A stretch of DNA of 64,000 bases from Tabrizicola soli (GTDB taxonomy: Bacteria; Pseudomonadota; Alphaproteobacteria; Rhodobacterales; Rhodobacteraceae): NCBI RefSeq assembly GCF_015999335.1, contig NZ_JAEACP010000001.1, positions 62,001 through 126,000 on the forward strand, read 5' to 3'. Shown one piece after another: positions 1-7,491 of the stretch (the stretch's first letter is position 1; each line of letters begins with the position of its first letter). The position numbers and the translations under genes were made by a program. The notes beneath the pieces were generated by a model. It saw nothing but the letters and a program-made list of their open reading frames with translations, was not told the origin of the DNA and made no database searches.

Positions 1-6
1 GTCTAG

Positions 7-26
7 CGTCGGGGCAAGCCTCGACG
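7..26. other. Hairpin upstream of the FliM-like gene
   Basis: An 8-bp stem with one G-T pair and a CAAG loop lies between a possible upstream stop codon (TAG at 4-6) and the start at 37. It could be the tail of the preceding transcript. There is no T-run, so an intrinsic terminator is doubtful. Confidence 0.3.
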
Positions 27-36
27 GGACCAGAAG

Positions 37-1005
37 ATGACCGACGTGATCCGCCGCAAGATCGACCGCGCCCGCCCGGCCCAGGCCGAGGGGGCGCCCG
101 GCGCCGACCGGGGCTGGCGCCTGGCGCTGGCCCGCGCGGCGCGCGACGCCATGGGGCTGGAGCTGGATTTCACCCGGATGAGCATCGGCCGCTACAGCCT
201 GGCCGAACTGCCCGAGCTTGCGCCCGACCGGGTGCTGGTGGCGCTCCTGGACGGGCCGCGCGGCGCGCTCGGGGTGCTGATGCTGGGGCCCGAGGTGACC
301 TCGACCCTGATCGAGATGCAGACGCTGGGCCGGCTGACCGCGACGCCGGCCGCCGCGCGCAAGCCGACGCGGATCGACGCGGCCATGGTGGCCGGCCTGA
401 TCGACCGGGCGCTGGCGGGCCTGGACGAGGCGCTGATGGAGGAGGCCGATCTCGCCTGGGCGGGGGGGTTCCGCTATGCCTCGTTCCTGGAGGAGGTGCG
501 CCCCCTGGGCCTGATGCTGGAGGACGAGGCCTATCGCGTCCTTTCCGCCGAGGTGTCCCTGGGCGGCGGCAGGCGCAGCGGCCAGGTGCTGCTGGTCCTG
601 CCCGCGCAGGGAAGGGGCGAGCGTCCGGCCACGCTGGCCCCGGCGGCCGAGGGCGAGGCGCCGCTCTTCTCGGCCGCGCTCTCGGCGCAGGTGATGGCGG
701 CCGACTGCCGGCTGGATGCGGTGATCGGCCGGATGACGCTGCCGATCCGGCAGATCATGGCGCTGCGCGCCGGCGATGTGCTGCCGATGCTGCAGGCATC
801 GGTCGACAGCGTCGGGCTGGAGACGATGGCCGGGCGCAAGGTCGCCTCGGGCAGGCTGGGCCAGCATCGCGGGATGCGGGCGCTGAAACTGTCGGATACG
901 GCCGATCTCGCCGCCGACCCGCCGTTCCCGGCGCAGGGCGGGCCGATGGTGCAGGACCTCTCGCCGCTGGCGGGGCCGGGCGAGCCCCTGCGGGCCGCGG
1001 GCTAG
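37..1005 (+). CDS. FliM/FliN-family flagellar motor switch-like protein
   Basis: This 322-aa protein resembles FliM, the C-ring protein that sets flagellar rotation direction in the cytoplasm. The middle region (about residues 40-200) fits the FliM core, and residues about 220-300 fit the SpoA-like FliMN C-terminal fold. The short N-terminal CheY-binding motif of classical FliM is not visible; the protein opens with MTDVIRRKIDRARP. Length is close to that of normal FliM. No other flagellar gene is in the window, so it sits apart from a flagellar operon. The family match is by pattern, and the role in motility is inferred. Its stop codon overlaps that of the convergent sulfurtransferase gene. 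Confidence 0.65.
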   Translation: MTDVIRRKIDRARPAQAEGAPGADRGWRLALARAARDAMGLELDFTRMSIGRYSLAELPELAPDRVLVALLDGPRGALGVLMLGPEVTSTLIEMQTLGRLTATPAAARKPTRIDAAMVAGLIDRALAGLDEALMEEADLAWAGGFRYASFLEEVRPLGLMLEDEAYRVLSAEVSLGGGRRSGQVLLVLPAQGRGERPATLAPAAEGEAPLFSAALSAQVMAADCRLDAVIGRMTLPIRQIMALRAGDVLPMLQASVDSVGLETMAGRKVASGRLGQHRGMRALKLSDTADLAADPPFPAQGGPMVQDLSPLAGPGEPLRAAG

Positions 1006-1433
1006 GCCTCGCGCGCCAGCGCCTCGAGCTGCGGGCGCAGATGCTCCAGCTGATAGCCGTGGCGCGCGGGCAGGCCGATCAGCTCCTCCACCGGGCGCTT
1101 GCCGGCATGGGCCAGCGCCCAGCAGATCGAGGAGCGGTTGCCCGAGGCGCAATAGGCCAGCACCGGCCCCGTCGCCGCCGCGATGGCCGCGCCCTGGGCC
1201 GCGACATTGTCCAGGGTCAGCGCGCCGCCGATCACCGGATTGGCGATGAAGGTCAGCCCCAGCGCCTCGGCCGCGGCGCGCATGGCGGGGGTGTGCAGCT
1301 CGGCCGGGATCTCGCCGTCGGGGCGGTTGTCGAGGATGGTGGTATAGCCCGCCGCCTTGATCGCCGGCAGGTCGGAGGGGGCGATCTGCGGCGAGACCGC
1401 GTAATCGGGCGTGAGCGGGCGGATGTCCATCAT
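1002..1433 (-). CDS. TIGR01244-family sulfurtransferase / phosphatase-like protein
   Basis: This 143-aa protein matches the small TIGR01244 (DUF442) family, a rhodanese/dual-specificity-phosphatase-like fold often found as the N-terminal part of Blh-type sulfide-detoxification proteins. The active-site loop is visible as YCASGNRSS, with the nucleophilic Cys at the start of a CxxGxR(S) P-loop, and the family motif TTILDNRPDGE lies near residue 30. Two adjacent ATG codons (1433 and 1430) can serve as start; a GAGGA ribosome site lies 4 and 7 nt before them, which slightly favours the second. No sulfide:quinone reductase or Blh partner is nearby, so its physiological substrate is unknown. Confidence 0.8.
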   Translation of the reverse strand: MMDIRPLTPDYAVSPQIAPSDLPAIKAAGYTTILDNRPDGEIPAELHTPAMRAAAEALGLTFIANPVIGGALTLDNVAAQGAAIAAATGPVLAYCASGNRSSICWALAHAGKRPVEELIGLPARHGYQLEHLRPQLEALAREA

Positions 1434-1560
1434 TCTGTCCTCGGGATGCGGGTGGCGCATGTTTAGCGGCCGCGGGGCGAAAGCGGAAGCGCAAGCTTGA
1501 CGTGGGTCAAGGCGGCGGGCCGGGTTTCGTGCGATGGTTGCGAAGTTGAAGGAGATCCGC

Positions 1561-1893
1561 ATGCAGGCCAGTGGAAAGACCCCGATCCCCCAGCGCAAGG
1601 CGCAACTCGAACGCCGCCTCGCCGAGCTTGGCGCCCGGCTCGAGGCGATCGAGGACGAACTCGAATCGCACCAGAACCCGGATTGGGACGATCTGGCCGC
1701 CGAGCGGGAGGGCGACGAGGTGCTGGAGGCGACGGGCGAGGCCGGGCAGGCCGAGATCCGCAGGATCCACGCCGCGTTGCAGCGGATCGAGGCGGGCGAA
1801 TACGGCGAATGCGTCCGCTGCGGCGCCGAGATTCCGGAGGAGCGGCTGGACGCCCTTCCCTGGACCCCCCTGTGCAGGAGTTGTGCGAAATGA
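1561..1893 (+). CDS. DksA/TraR-family zinc-finger protein
   Basis: This 110-aa protein belongs to the TraR/DksA family, which binds the RNA polymerase secondary channel. A coiled-coil-like helical region fills residues 1-75. The C-terminal four-cysteine zinc finger reads CVRCG...LCRSC, with the family motif RLDALPWTPLC. The start is set at 1561 because a strong AAGGAG site lies 6 nt upstream; an in-frame ATG at 1534 has no such site. Its stop overlaps the next ATG (ATGA), so the downstream 66-aa protein is probably translationally coupled. It is shorter than DksA (about 150 aa) and may be a ppGpp-independent variant, but that is not decided by the sequence. Confidence 0.85.
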   Translation: MQASGKTPIPQRKAQLERRLAELGARLEAIEDELESHQNPDWDDLAAEREGDEVLEATGEAGQAEIRRIHAALQRIEAGEYGECVRCGAEIPEERLDALPWTPLCRSCAK

Positions 1894-2090
1894 CCGGGAA
1901 GACTTCGGAAGACCTGGTTCAGGCGGAAGCCGAGCTGCTCTCGGCCGGGATCGCGTTGCAGGAACAGGGGCTTGCGCTGCTCCTGGCCGAGATGCAGGCC
2001 CTGAAGGGGGTGATGTCGGGCAGCGTGCCCCTGGCCGAGCCGAAGACGGACGCCGAGACGGAAGCCGACTTCGACAACATGCCGGTCTAG
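1890..2090 (+). CDS. Small acidic hypothetical protein coupled to the DksA-like gene
   Basis: I do not recognise this 66-aa protein. It starts with an ATG that overlaps the TGA of the preceding DksA/TraR-like gene, so translation is likely coupled. The sequence is acidic and looks mostly helical: residues 7-43 are rich in Ala, Leu and Glu, and the C-terminus is a Glu/Asp-rich tail. It has no signal peptide and no cysteine. The stop shares the CTAG tetranucleotide with the convergent membrane-protein gene. A role with the DksA-like protein is only an inference from coupling. Confidence 0.6.
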   Translation: MTGKTSEDLVQAEAELLSAGIALQEQGLALLLAEMQALKGVMSGSVPLAEPKTDAETEADFDNMPV

Positions 2091-2302
2091 CCGAAGAAGA
2101 TCCCCACCACCACGAGCATCAGCCCGAGGATGGAAAGCCCGAGTGCGGCGAGGTTGATCGCCACGATGCGCTGCAGTTCGGCGCGCATCGCAGCGTCCGG
2201 CAGGCCCGCCCGCCGGGCCATGAGCGCGCGCCGGACGCACCAGGCCAGGCCCGCCACGCCCAGAAGCGTCAGGATCGCGCCGCCCCAGATCAGTGCCTGC
2301 AT
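2087..2302 (-). CDS. Small two-helix membrane protein
   Basis: This 71-aa protein has two clear hydrophobic segments, residues about 3-24 and about 47-70, joined by a basic stretch containing RRALMARRAG. That suggests an inner-membrane hairpin with the positive loop inside. The start could be GTG 2305 or ATG 2302; a GGGGGACGG site precedes both. It is unrecognised beyond being a plausible conserved small membrane protein of this group. It converges on the DksA-like pair and shares its stop tetranucleotide. Confidence 0.6.
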   Translation of the reverse strand: MQALIWGGAILTLLGVAGLAWCVRRALMARRAGLPDAAMRAELQRIVAINLAALGLSILGLMLVVVGIFFG

Positions 2303-2423
2303 CACCCGTCCCCCGATTGCCGCCCGGCGTCGCTACCGCTTCGGCCCGTTCGGCGCAACCCTTCCCGCTTGAACCCCGGGGGCCGGGCAGGGTAGGAAGC
2401 CCTTCATCCCTTTGGAGACCGCC

Positions 2424-2678
2424 ATGGCCGATGCGAACGACCCCTATGCCGTGACCGCCGACGAGCTGCGCCAGTTCATCGAACGCTACGAACAGCTTGA
2501 ATCCGAGAAGAAGGACGTCACAGAGCAGCAGAAAGAGCTGATGGCCGAGGCCAAGGGCCGGGGCTATGACACCAAGGTGATGCGCAAGGTGATCGCGCTG
2601 CGCAAGCGCAAGCCGGACGAGATCGCCGAGGAGGAGGCGGTGCTGGAGCTCTATAAGGCCGCGTTGGGGATGAGCTAA
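2424..2678 (+). CDS. gapR: GapR-family (DUF2312) DNA-binding protein
   Basis: This 84-aa protein matches DUF2312, the family of Caulobacter GapR, a nucleoid-associated protein that binds overtwisted DNA ahead of replication and transcription and stimulates topoisomerases. The family pattern is visible: a long helical region with LRQFIERYEQLE at residues 16-27, then a basic helix with KVMRKVIALRKRKPDE, and a short helical end. The start at 2424 is chosen because GGAG lies 6 nt upstream; the frame also opens with TTG at 2412 but lacks a site. Single-copy placement next to a conserved hypothetical fits a core gene. The family is certain and the role is from known homologues. Confidence 0.88.
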   Translation: MADANDPYAVTADELRQFIERYEQLESEKKDVTEQQKELMAEAKGRGYDTKVMRKVIALRKRKPDEIAEEEAVLELYKAALGMS

Positions 2679-3547
2679 GGCTCGAGGAAGGTCACCCGGC
2701 CCATCCGGCGGATGTGGTTCACGTCCTCGTGGTAGCGGGCGGTCAGCGCGTCGACGGTGTCCTGGGTCCAGCCCGGCATGTCGACGAAGGTCTCGATCGT
2801 CTCGGGCCGGGCGAACCTGTCGAGGAAGCCGGTGACGATCCGGCGGCGCTCTGCGACGCTTTCCGGCGGATGCTCGGCGCAATGGGCCCGCAGCTGCGCC
2901 AGGCCCGGCTCGGTGAGCGTCAGCGCCAGCACGTCCTCGCTGTCCTGCAGGACGGTGCCGGGGCGATGGCCGGAGACCGCCTGCAGCACCTCGGGCCAGA
3001 TCAGCGGCGTATCCTCGTCGCACCAGACCGTCAGCGGCACGCCGGGATTGCAGGCCAGGATCTGCCGGATCGCATCGGACCAGGCGAGCGCGAGCGGATC
3101 GGCCTCGACCAGGGCGGGGTCCTGGCCGCGCTCGGCGACCCTGGCCTTCAGCGCCGGAAGATAGGTCGCGGGGTTGCGGATCGAGAGGTGGAACTCGGGC
3201 TGGAAGCCGGGGAAGATCCGGGTGAAGGCGCGGATCCGCTCGCCCGCGGAATCGTAGAGCCGGCCGCGCACCGCCCAGGCCGGAAAGGACATGAAACTGT
3301 CCCAGCTGAGCACCAGCCGCCCGGCCCCCTCGGCGTCCATGATCTGGTCGAGGATCATCGCCTGCGTCTCGTCCGAGGCGGCGGCCCCCTTCAGCTGCAG
3401 GGCGGTGTCGCGCAGAAGCTTGCGGTAGCGGGTGGGCGAGGGGACGGCGATTCCCTGTTCGGCCAGGAGCGCCCGGTTCTTGAGCAGGCAGCGGACCAGC
3501 CGGTCCTCGTCGGTGCAATGGGCGCCGAGATGAAAGACGATACGCAT
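2675..3547 (-). CDS. Conserved hypothetical protein, sulfotransferase-like N-terminus
   Basis: This 290-aa cytoplasmic protein resembles a hypothetical family I associate with Rhodobacterales. The N-terminus MRIVFHLGAHCTDED recalls the strand-loop (5'-phosphosulfate loop) of sulfotransferase-like proteins, where one expects a G-x-H-K-T-G-T-T pattern; here the Lys and Thr residues are replaced (HCTDED), so activity as a sulfotransferase is doubtful. A segment near residues 110-125 (IRNPATYLPALK) resembles the family's second conserved region. There is no signal peptide or membrane helix. The stop overlaps the stop of gapR. The function is unknown. Confidence 0.65.
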   Translation of the reverse strand: MRIVFHLGAHCTDEDRLVRCLLKNRALLAEQGIAVPSPTRYRKLLRDTALQLKGAAASDETQAMILDQIMDAEGAGRLVLSWDSFMSFPAWAVRGRLYDSAGERIRAFTRIFPGFQPEFHLSIRNPATYLPALKARVAERGQDPALVEADPLALAWSDAIRQILACNPGVPLTVWCDEDTPLIWPEVLQAVSGHRPGTVLQDSEDVLALTLTEPGLAQLRAHCAEHPPESVAERRRIVTGFLDRFARPETIETFVDMPGWTQDTVDALTARYHEDVNHIRRMGRVTFLEP

Positions 3548-3646
3548 TGGCCCCGATTCACTCCGGCCGCAACAGGGCCGCTTACGGGCGCGACTATACG
3601 GGCTTTTCTGGACAGTCCAACCGCTTTCCGCTAGACGGGCCGGGCG

Positions 3647-5305
3647 ATGACCGAGCGTTTCAGTCAACTTGACCAGTCCCCGCGCCGCCTGCGCCCCGAC
3701 CTCTGGACTCCGGGGGCGCTGGCTATTGCCGTCGTCGTGCTGGCGCCGGTGGTTTCGATCCTGTGGCTGGCGCTGACGCCGACCGAGAACATCTGGCCGC
3801 ATCTGATGGCCACGGTGCTGCCGCGCTACATGGCGACGACGCTGGGGCTGATGCTGGGGGTGGCGGCGCTGACCGCGATGATGGGGACGGGGGCGGCCTG
3901 GCTGGTCAGCCAGTACCAGTTTCCGGGGCGCTTCTGGCTGAAACATGCGCTGCTGTTCCCGCTGGCGATCCCGGCCTATGTCGGGGCCTATGCGCTGGTG
4001 GATTTCCTGGACTATGCCGGCCCCCTGCAATCCGCCCTGCGCACCGCCTTCGGCTGGAGCTCGGCGCGCGACTACTGGTTCCCCGAGACGCGTTCGCTCT
4101 GGGCGGCGGTGCTGGTGCTGTCCTTCGCGCTGTATCCTTACGTCTATCTCCTGGCCCGGGCCGCCTGGCGCGAGCAGTCGGGCCGGAGCTACGAGGTCGC
4201 GCGCGCGCTCGGCTGCGGGCCGGTCGCGGTCTTCCTACGGGTGGGCCTGCCGCTGGCGCGCCCGGCGGTGGCGGCGGGGGTGGCGCTGGCGCTGATGGAG
4301 ACGGTGGCCGATTACGGCACGGTGCAGCATTTCGGGGTGCAGACGCTGACGACGGGGATCTTCTCGACCTGGCTCAACGGCGGCAATGCCGGGGGGGCGG
4401 CGCAGATCGCGCTGGTGATCCTGGCGCTGATCCTGCTTCTGGTCGGGCTCGAGCGGGCAGGGCGGGGCAAGGCGCGCTTTCACCGGCTGGGCCGCGGCGC
4501 CCGCGCGGTCGAGCCGCAGCCCCTGACCGGGGCGCGGGGCTGGCTGGCGAGCGCGCTCTGCCTTTTCCCGGTCGCGGGGGGCTTCCTCCTGCCGGTGGGA
4601 GTGATGGCAGCGCAAAGCCTGGCCGCGCCGCAGGGCTGGCTGGCCCCCGGCCTGGTCGAGGCCCTGCGCAACACGCTGGTCGTGGCCGGAGTCGCGGCGC
4701 TGGCGACGGTGGGGGCGGCGCTCTACCTCGTCTATGCGCTGCGGATGGCCGGCAGCCGGATCGCCGCCATGGTCCTGCCGGTGACGCTGATCGGCTATGC
4801 CGCGCCGGGGGCGGTGCTGGCGCTGGGGCTGCTGGTCCCGCTGGCGGCGCTGGACCACCGGCTGGCGGATGCGGTGCTGGCCGCGACGGGCCGGGACCCC
4901 GGCCTGATGATCACCGGCACCGCCTTCGCCCTGGGGCTGGCCTATCTGGTGCGCTTCTTCGGCATCGCCCAGGGCGCGCTGGATGCGGCCTATGGCCGGG
5001 TGGCGCCCAGCCTGCCGATGGCGGCGCGCTCGCTGGGGCGGACGCCGGGGGGGACGCTGGCGGCGGTCTACCTGCCCCTGATGCGCGGCTCGGTCCTGAC
5101 GGCGCTGCTGGTGGTCTTTGTCGATTGCGTGAAGGAACTGCCGGCGACGCTGCTCCTGCGGCCCTTCGACTACAACACGCTGGCCACCCGGGTCTTCGAG
5201 CTGGCCAGCCTCGAACGGCTGAGCGAGGCCGCCCCGGCCGCGCTGGTGGTGATGGCCGTGGGCATGGCGGCGGTGGCGGTCCTGGCGCGCGAGCAGAAGG
5301 ACTGA
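3647..5305 (+). CDS. Iron(III)-type ABC transporter permease (fused two-domain)
   Basis: This 552-aa inner-membrane protein has two homologous permease halves, the layout of FbpB/AfuB/ThiP-type permeases for Fe3+ or thiamine uptake. About twelve hydrophobic segments are visible. Each half carries an EAA coupling loop: EVARALGCGPVAVFLRVGLP near residue 183 and MAARSLGRTPGGTLAAVYLP near residue 458. The region KELPATLLLRPF near the end of the second half is typical of the iron-type subfamily. No substrate-binding protein or ATPase gene lies beside it, so its partners are encoded elsewhere. Iron is the likeliest substrate, but this is an inference from family. Confidence 0.8.
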   Translation: MTERFSQLDQSPRRLRPDLWTPGALAIAVVVLAPVVSILWLALTPTENIWPHLMATVLPRYMATTLGLMLGVAALTAMMGTGAAWLVSQYQFPGRFWLKHALLFPLAIPAYVGAYALVDFLDYAGPLQSALRTAFGWSSARDYWFPETRSLWAAVLVLSFALYPYVYLLARAAWREQSGRSYEVARALGCGPVAVFLRVGLPLARPAVAAGVALALMETVADYGTVQHFGVQTLTTGIFSTWLNGGNAGGAAQIALVILALILLLVGLERAGRGKARFHRLGRGARAVEPQPLTGARGWLASALCLFPVAGGFLLPVGVMAAQSLAAPQGWLAPGLVEALRNTLVVAGVAALATVGAALYLVYALRMAGSRIAAMVLPVTLIGYAAPGAVLALGLLVPLAALDHRLADAVLAATGRDPGLMITGTAFALGLAYLVRFFGIAQGALDAAYGRVAPSLPMAARSLGRTPGGTLAAVYLPLMRGSVLTALLVVFVDCVKELPATLLLRPFDYNTLATRVFELASLERLSEAAPAALVVMAVGMAAVAVLAREQKD

Positions 5306-5309
5306 ACCC

Positions 5310-5338
5310 TTGCGCGTGGGGACGCGCGAAGGTATCTG
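5310..5338 (+). promoter_or_regulatory. Probable promoter of tRNA-Thr
   Basis: TTGCGC (5310-5315) and TATCTG (5333-5338) are separated by 17 nt and lie 11 nt before the mature tRNA 5' end. The spacer contains a GCGCGT/ACGCGC inverted repeat (5312-5327). The geometry matches the tRNA-Pro promoter in this window. Confidence 0.5.
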
Positions 5339-5349
5339 GAATGCCGGTG

Positions 5350-5425
5350 GCCCCTATAGCTCAGCTGGTAGAGCATCTGATTTGTAATCAGAGGGTCGGG
5401 GGTTCGAGTCCCTCTGGGGGCACCA
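5350..5425 (+). tRNA. tRNA-Thr (anticodon TGT)
   Basis: The 76-nt sequence folds as a complete tRNA. The acceptor stem pairs GCCCCTA with TGGGGGC (one G-T pair). The anticodon loop TTTGTAA sits on a TCTGA/TCAGA stem, and the T-arm contains GGTTCGAGTCC. The CCA end is encoded. Anticodon TGT reads ACA threonine codons. It follows the ABC permease gene by 44 nt and has its own promoter-like sequence. A short palindrome downstream (5448-5462) may end the transcript. There is no integrase or duplicated 3' end to suggest use as an attachment site. Confidence 0.95.
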
Positions 5426-5447
5426 TCTCCGCCGATCTGCCGCAGGG

Positions 5448-5462
5448 TGGGCAATCTGCCCA
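5448..5462. repeat. Dispersed palindrome, family 1, copy 1
   Basis: TGGGCA and TGCCCA are separated by ATC. This is the shortest member of the GTGGGCAA/TTGCCCAC group also found near 14285, 14445, 34140 and 51709. It lies between tRNA-Thr and the convergent TfoX-C gene. Confidence 0.5.
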
Positions 5463-5473
5463 GCTTCCGATCT

Positions 5474-5812
5474 TCAGCTGCGTTCGACGACGCCGAGGAA
5501 GCTTAGCATCGCCTCCATGTCCGCCCGCAGCTTCGCGTCCGAGCGGTTGAACCCGGCGCAGAGGGTGTCGAAGCGTTTGCGCAGCGCCTTCTTCTCCTCG
5601 CCCTTGCAATCGTGCCAGGGGCGGCCCTGCAGGCCCATGACCAGGACGTAGTAGCCGATGAAATGCGGTCTGGAGCCGGCCGCCAGGAGGCGCCGGTAGG
5701 CCTCGTCGGGGCCGAGGGCGCGGATCTCCTCGGCGCTGGCGATGCCGGCGCGGGCGAAGGCCTGTTCCGAGGCGGGGCCGAGGTTCGGGATCGAGGAGAC
5801 CGGGCTGGGCAT
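5474..5812 (-). CDS. TfoX C-terminal domain protein
   Basis: This 112-aa protein matches the C-terminal domain of TfoX/Sxy, the competence regulator of gammaproteobacteria. It is present alone, without the N-terminal TfoX domain. The opening IPNLGPASEQAFARAGI with the following SAEEIRALG is the helix-hairpin-helix-like signature of this domain. A mid-protein segment, residues about 48-75, contains YYVLVMGLQGRPWH. In alphaproteobacteria stand-alone copies are common and their role is not established, so I do not claim competence control. It is convergent with tRNA-Thr. Confidence 0.8.
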   Translation of the reverse strand: MPSPVSSIPNLGPASEQAFARAGIASAEEIRALGPDEAYRRLLAAGSRPHFIGYYVLVMGLQGRPWHDCKGEEKKALRKRFDTLCAGFNRSDAKLRADMEAMLSFLGVVERS

Positions 5813-5886
5813 CGCTTGTGCGGGGTGCTGGAATGACGAAGGCCAGCCTTGCGGCTGGCCGGAACACTGTCAACGGGGCGTTTGCC

Positions 5887-6024
5887 TCAGATCGCCGCCC
5901 AGTCGCGGAAGATCGGCTGCCCGGCCTGCTGGCCCGGCTGCTGCGGCGCGCTGCCGCCCTGTTGCTGCTGCTGTGACTGACCCGAACTGCCGCCTTGCTG
6001 GGGGTTCGGTTGCTGGGTGGCCAT
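5887..6024 (-). CDS. Small Gln/Gly-rich hypothetical protein
   Basis: This possible 45-aa protein is rich in Gln, Gly and Pro, including QSQQQQQGG, and ends in GQPIFRDWAAI. ATG 6024 is preceded by GGAG at a spacing of about 8 nt. The frame stays open further upstream across an 18-bp tandem duplication (6033-6068), so a longer N-terminus with a repeated RASER motif is possible. There is no signal peptide or membrane segment. I do not recognise it. Low-complexity composition lowers confidence that it is a gene, although the ribosome site and ordered C-terminal tail favour it. Confidence 0.4.
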   Translation of the reverse strand: MATQQPNPQQGGSSGQSQQQQQGGSAPQQPGQQAGQPIFRDWAAI

Positions 6025-6032
6025 CTGACTGC

Positions 6033-6068
6033 TCCGTTCGCTGGCTCTGTTCCGTTCGCTGGCTCTGT
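6033..6068. repeat. 18-bp perfect tandem duplication
   Basis: The unit TCCGTTCGCTGGCTCTGT occurs twice in direct succession (6033-6050 and 6051-6068). It lies just upstream of the Gln-rich ORF start at 6024. Because 18 is a multiple of three, the frame is preserved if translation starts upstream. Confidence 0.85.
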
Positions 6069-6204
6069 CGCCTTCCATCGATGTTGCGTCGCATTGCGGC
6101 GTTTGCAAGGCGTCGATGGCGGATTTGCGAGGAAATGGCAGGAATGTGAACTTGTGGCAACAGAATTCGCCAGAAACACGCGCCTTTCCGACCTGGCGTC
6201 GCGC

Positions 6205-7287
6205 CTATCCCATGCGGAATTGCTTGGCCAGTTTCAGGCCCTGGCCCTGGTAGTTTGAGGAAATCCCGGCCCCGTAAAGGGTTTCGGGGCGTTCCCTCAT
6301 GTGTTCGTAGACGAGGCGGCCCACGACCTGGCCGTGCTCCAGCACGAAGGGGGCCTCGTGGCAGCGCACCTCCAGCACCCCGCGCGAGCCTGCGCCGCCC
6401 GCCGCCGCATGGCCGAAGCCGGGGTCGAAGAAGCCGGCGTAATGGACGCGGAATTCGCCGACCATGGCAAGGTAGGGCGCCATTTCGGCGGCATAGTCCG
6501 GCGGGATCGTCACCGCCTCGCGGCTGACGAGGATGTAGAAGGCGCCGGGGTCCAGGATGATGCGGCCGTCGCGGCTGTGCAGCTCCTCCCAGAAATCGGC
6601 GACCGGGTAATGGCCGATCCGGTCGAGGTCGATCACCCCGGCATGCGGCTTGGCGCGGTAGCCGACCAGCGTGCCGCTGGCGGGCTTCAGGTCGACCGAG
6701 AAGCCCAGGCCCTCGGAGATCACCGCCTCGCCGCTCACCAGCGGCTCGCGCGCGTGGAGGGCGGCAAGCCCGGCGTCGGAGAGGGTGGCCTGGCCCTGGC
6801 GGAAGCGGATCTGGTTCAGGCGCTGGCCCTCGCGCACCAGGACCGAGAAGCTGCGCGGGCAGACCTCGGCGTAGAGCGGGCCGTGATAGCCTTCGGCGAT
6901 GCGGTCGAACTCGATCCCGCCGTCGGTGATGGTGCGGGTCAGGAGGTCGAGACGGCCGGAGGAGCTTTTTGCATTCGCCACCGCGGTGATGCCGGAGGGC
7001 AGCGCGAGGCGTTCGGCCAGGGGAATCACGTAGACGCAGTTCTTCTCCAGGACCGCGCCTTCGGCCAGGTTCACCCGGTGCATGGTGAACTCCTCCAGCC
7101 GCTCGGCGACCGTGCGGCCGTGCCCCGCCAGGAACGAGGCGCGGACGCGGTAGGCGACGGGGCCGAGGCGCAGATCGAGGCTGGCGGGCTGGATCTGGTC
7201 GTCGCGGATCGCGGGATCGGCGGCAAGCGCGCCGGTTTCGATCAGCTGGCGCAGGTCCTGCGCGGGCAACACCCCGGATGTCGTCAC
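6205..7287 (-). CDS. dcd: 2'-deoxycytidine 5'-triphosphate deaminase (double-length)
   Basis: This 360-aa protein matches the long alphaproteobacterial Dcd family, which deaminates dCTP to dUTP for thymidylate synthesis in the cytoplasm. Two dUTPase/Dcd-like beta domains are fused. The first contains DDQIQPASLDLRLG (about residues 28-41) and ANAKSSSGRLDLLTRT; the second contains FYILVSREAVTIPPDYAAEM and a C-terminal GLKLAKQF tail. Normal Dcd is about 190 aa, so the length fits a fused duplicate. The start is GTG 7287, preceded by GGGGGGACGCC. It lies downstream of tRNA-Pro on the same strand, beyond a hairpin at 7313-7350. Confidence 0.9.
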   Translation of the reverse strand: MTTSGVLPAQDLRQLIETGALAADPAIRDDQIQPASLDLRLGPVAYRVRASFLAGHGRTVAERLEEFTMHRVNLAEGAVLEKNCVYVIPLAERLALPSGITAVANAKSSSGRLDLLTRTITDGGIEFDRIAEGYHGPLYAEVCPRSFSVLVREGQRLNQIRFRQGQATLSDAGLAALHAREPLVSGEAVISEGLGFSVDLKPASGTLVGYRAKPHAGVIDLDRIGHYPVADFWEELHSRDGRIILDPGAFYILVSREAVTIPPDYAAEMAPYLAMVGEFRVHYAGFFDPGFGHAAAGGAGSRGVLEVRCHEAPFVLEHGQVVGRLVYEHMRERPETLYGAGISSNYQGQGLKLAKQFRMG

Positions 7288-7312
7288 GGCGTCCCCCCGA
7301 CGGCCAGAAGTG

Positions 7313-7350
7313 AAACCGCCCGCACTGCTAAGGGGCAGGCGGGCGGGTTT
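7313..7350 (-). terminator. Intrinsic terminator after tRNA-Pro
   Basis: AAACC-GCCCGC pairs with GCGGGC-GGTTT, with one bulged G and a 15-nt loop. Read on the minus strand it follows tRNA-Pro and ends in a short TTT, so it probably separates tRNA-Pro from dcd. Confidence 0.55.
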
Positions 7351-7354
7351 TCGA

Positions 7355-7432
7355 TGGTCGGGCCGGAGAGATTCGAACTCTCGACCTCCCGCCCCCCAGA
7401 CGGACGCGCTAACCAGGCTGCGCTACGGCCCG
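7355..7432 (-). tRNA. tRNA-Pro (anticodon GGG)
   Basis: The 78-nt minus-strand sequence folds as a tRNA. The acceptor stem pairs CGGGCCG with CGGCCCG, the D-arm holds AGCCTGGTTAG, the anticodon loop is CTGGGGG and the T-arm contains GTTCGAATC. CCA is encoded. Anticodon GGG reads CCC and CCT proline codons. The first base is C, as is usual for bacterial tRNA-Pro. A well-formed promoter lies directly upstream (7444-7471). Confidence 0.94.
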
Positions 7433-7443
7433 ACACGGGGCGA

Positions 7444-7471
7444 TACATACCCGTATTCCGGGCCGGTGCAA
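7444..7471 (-). promoter_or_regulatory. Promoter of tRNA-Pro
   Basis: On the minus strand TTGCAC (7471-7466) and TATGTA (7449-7444) are 16 nt apart and lie 11 nt from the tRNA 5' end. The spacer is nearly identical to that of the rpmF promoter at 10988-11015, which supports both. Confidence 0.7.
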
Positions 7472-7491
7472 GCGGGAAAGCGCATCATTCT

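Noticed and set aside
5350-5425. tRNA-Thr as an integration site for a mobile element
   Set aside because: No integrase, no direct repeat of the tRNA 3' end downstream and no change in gene character on either side.
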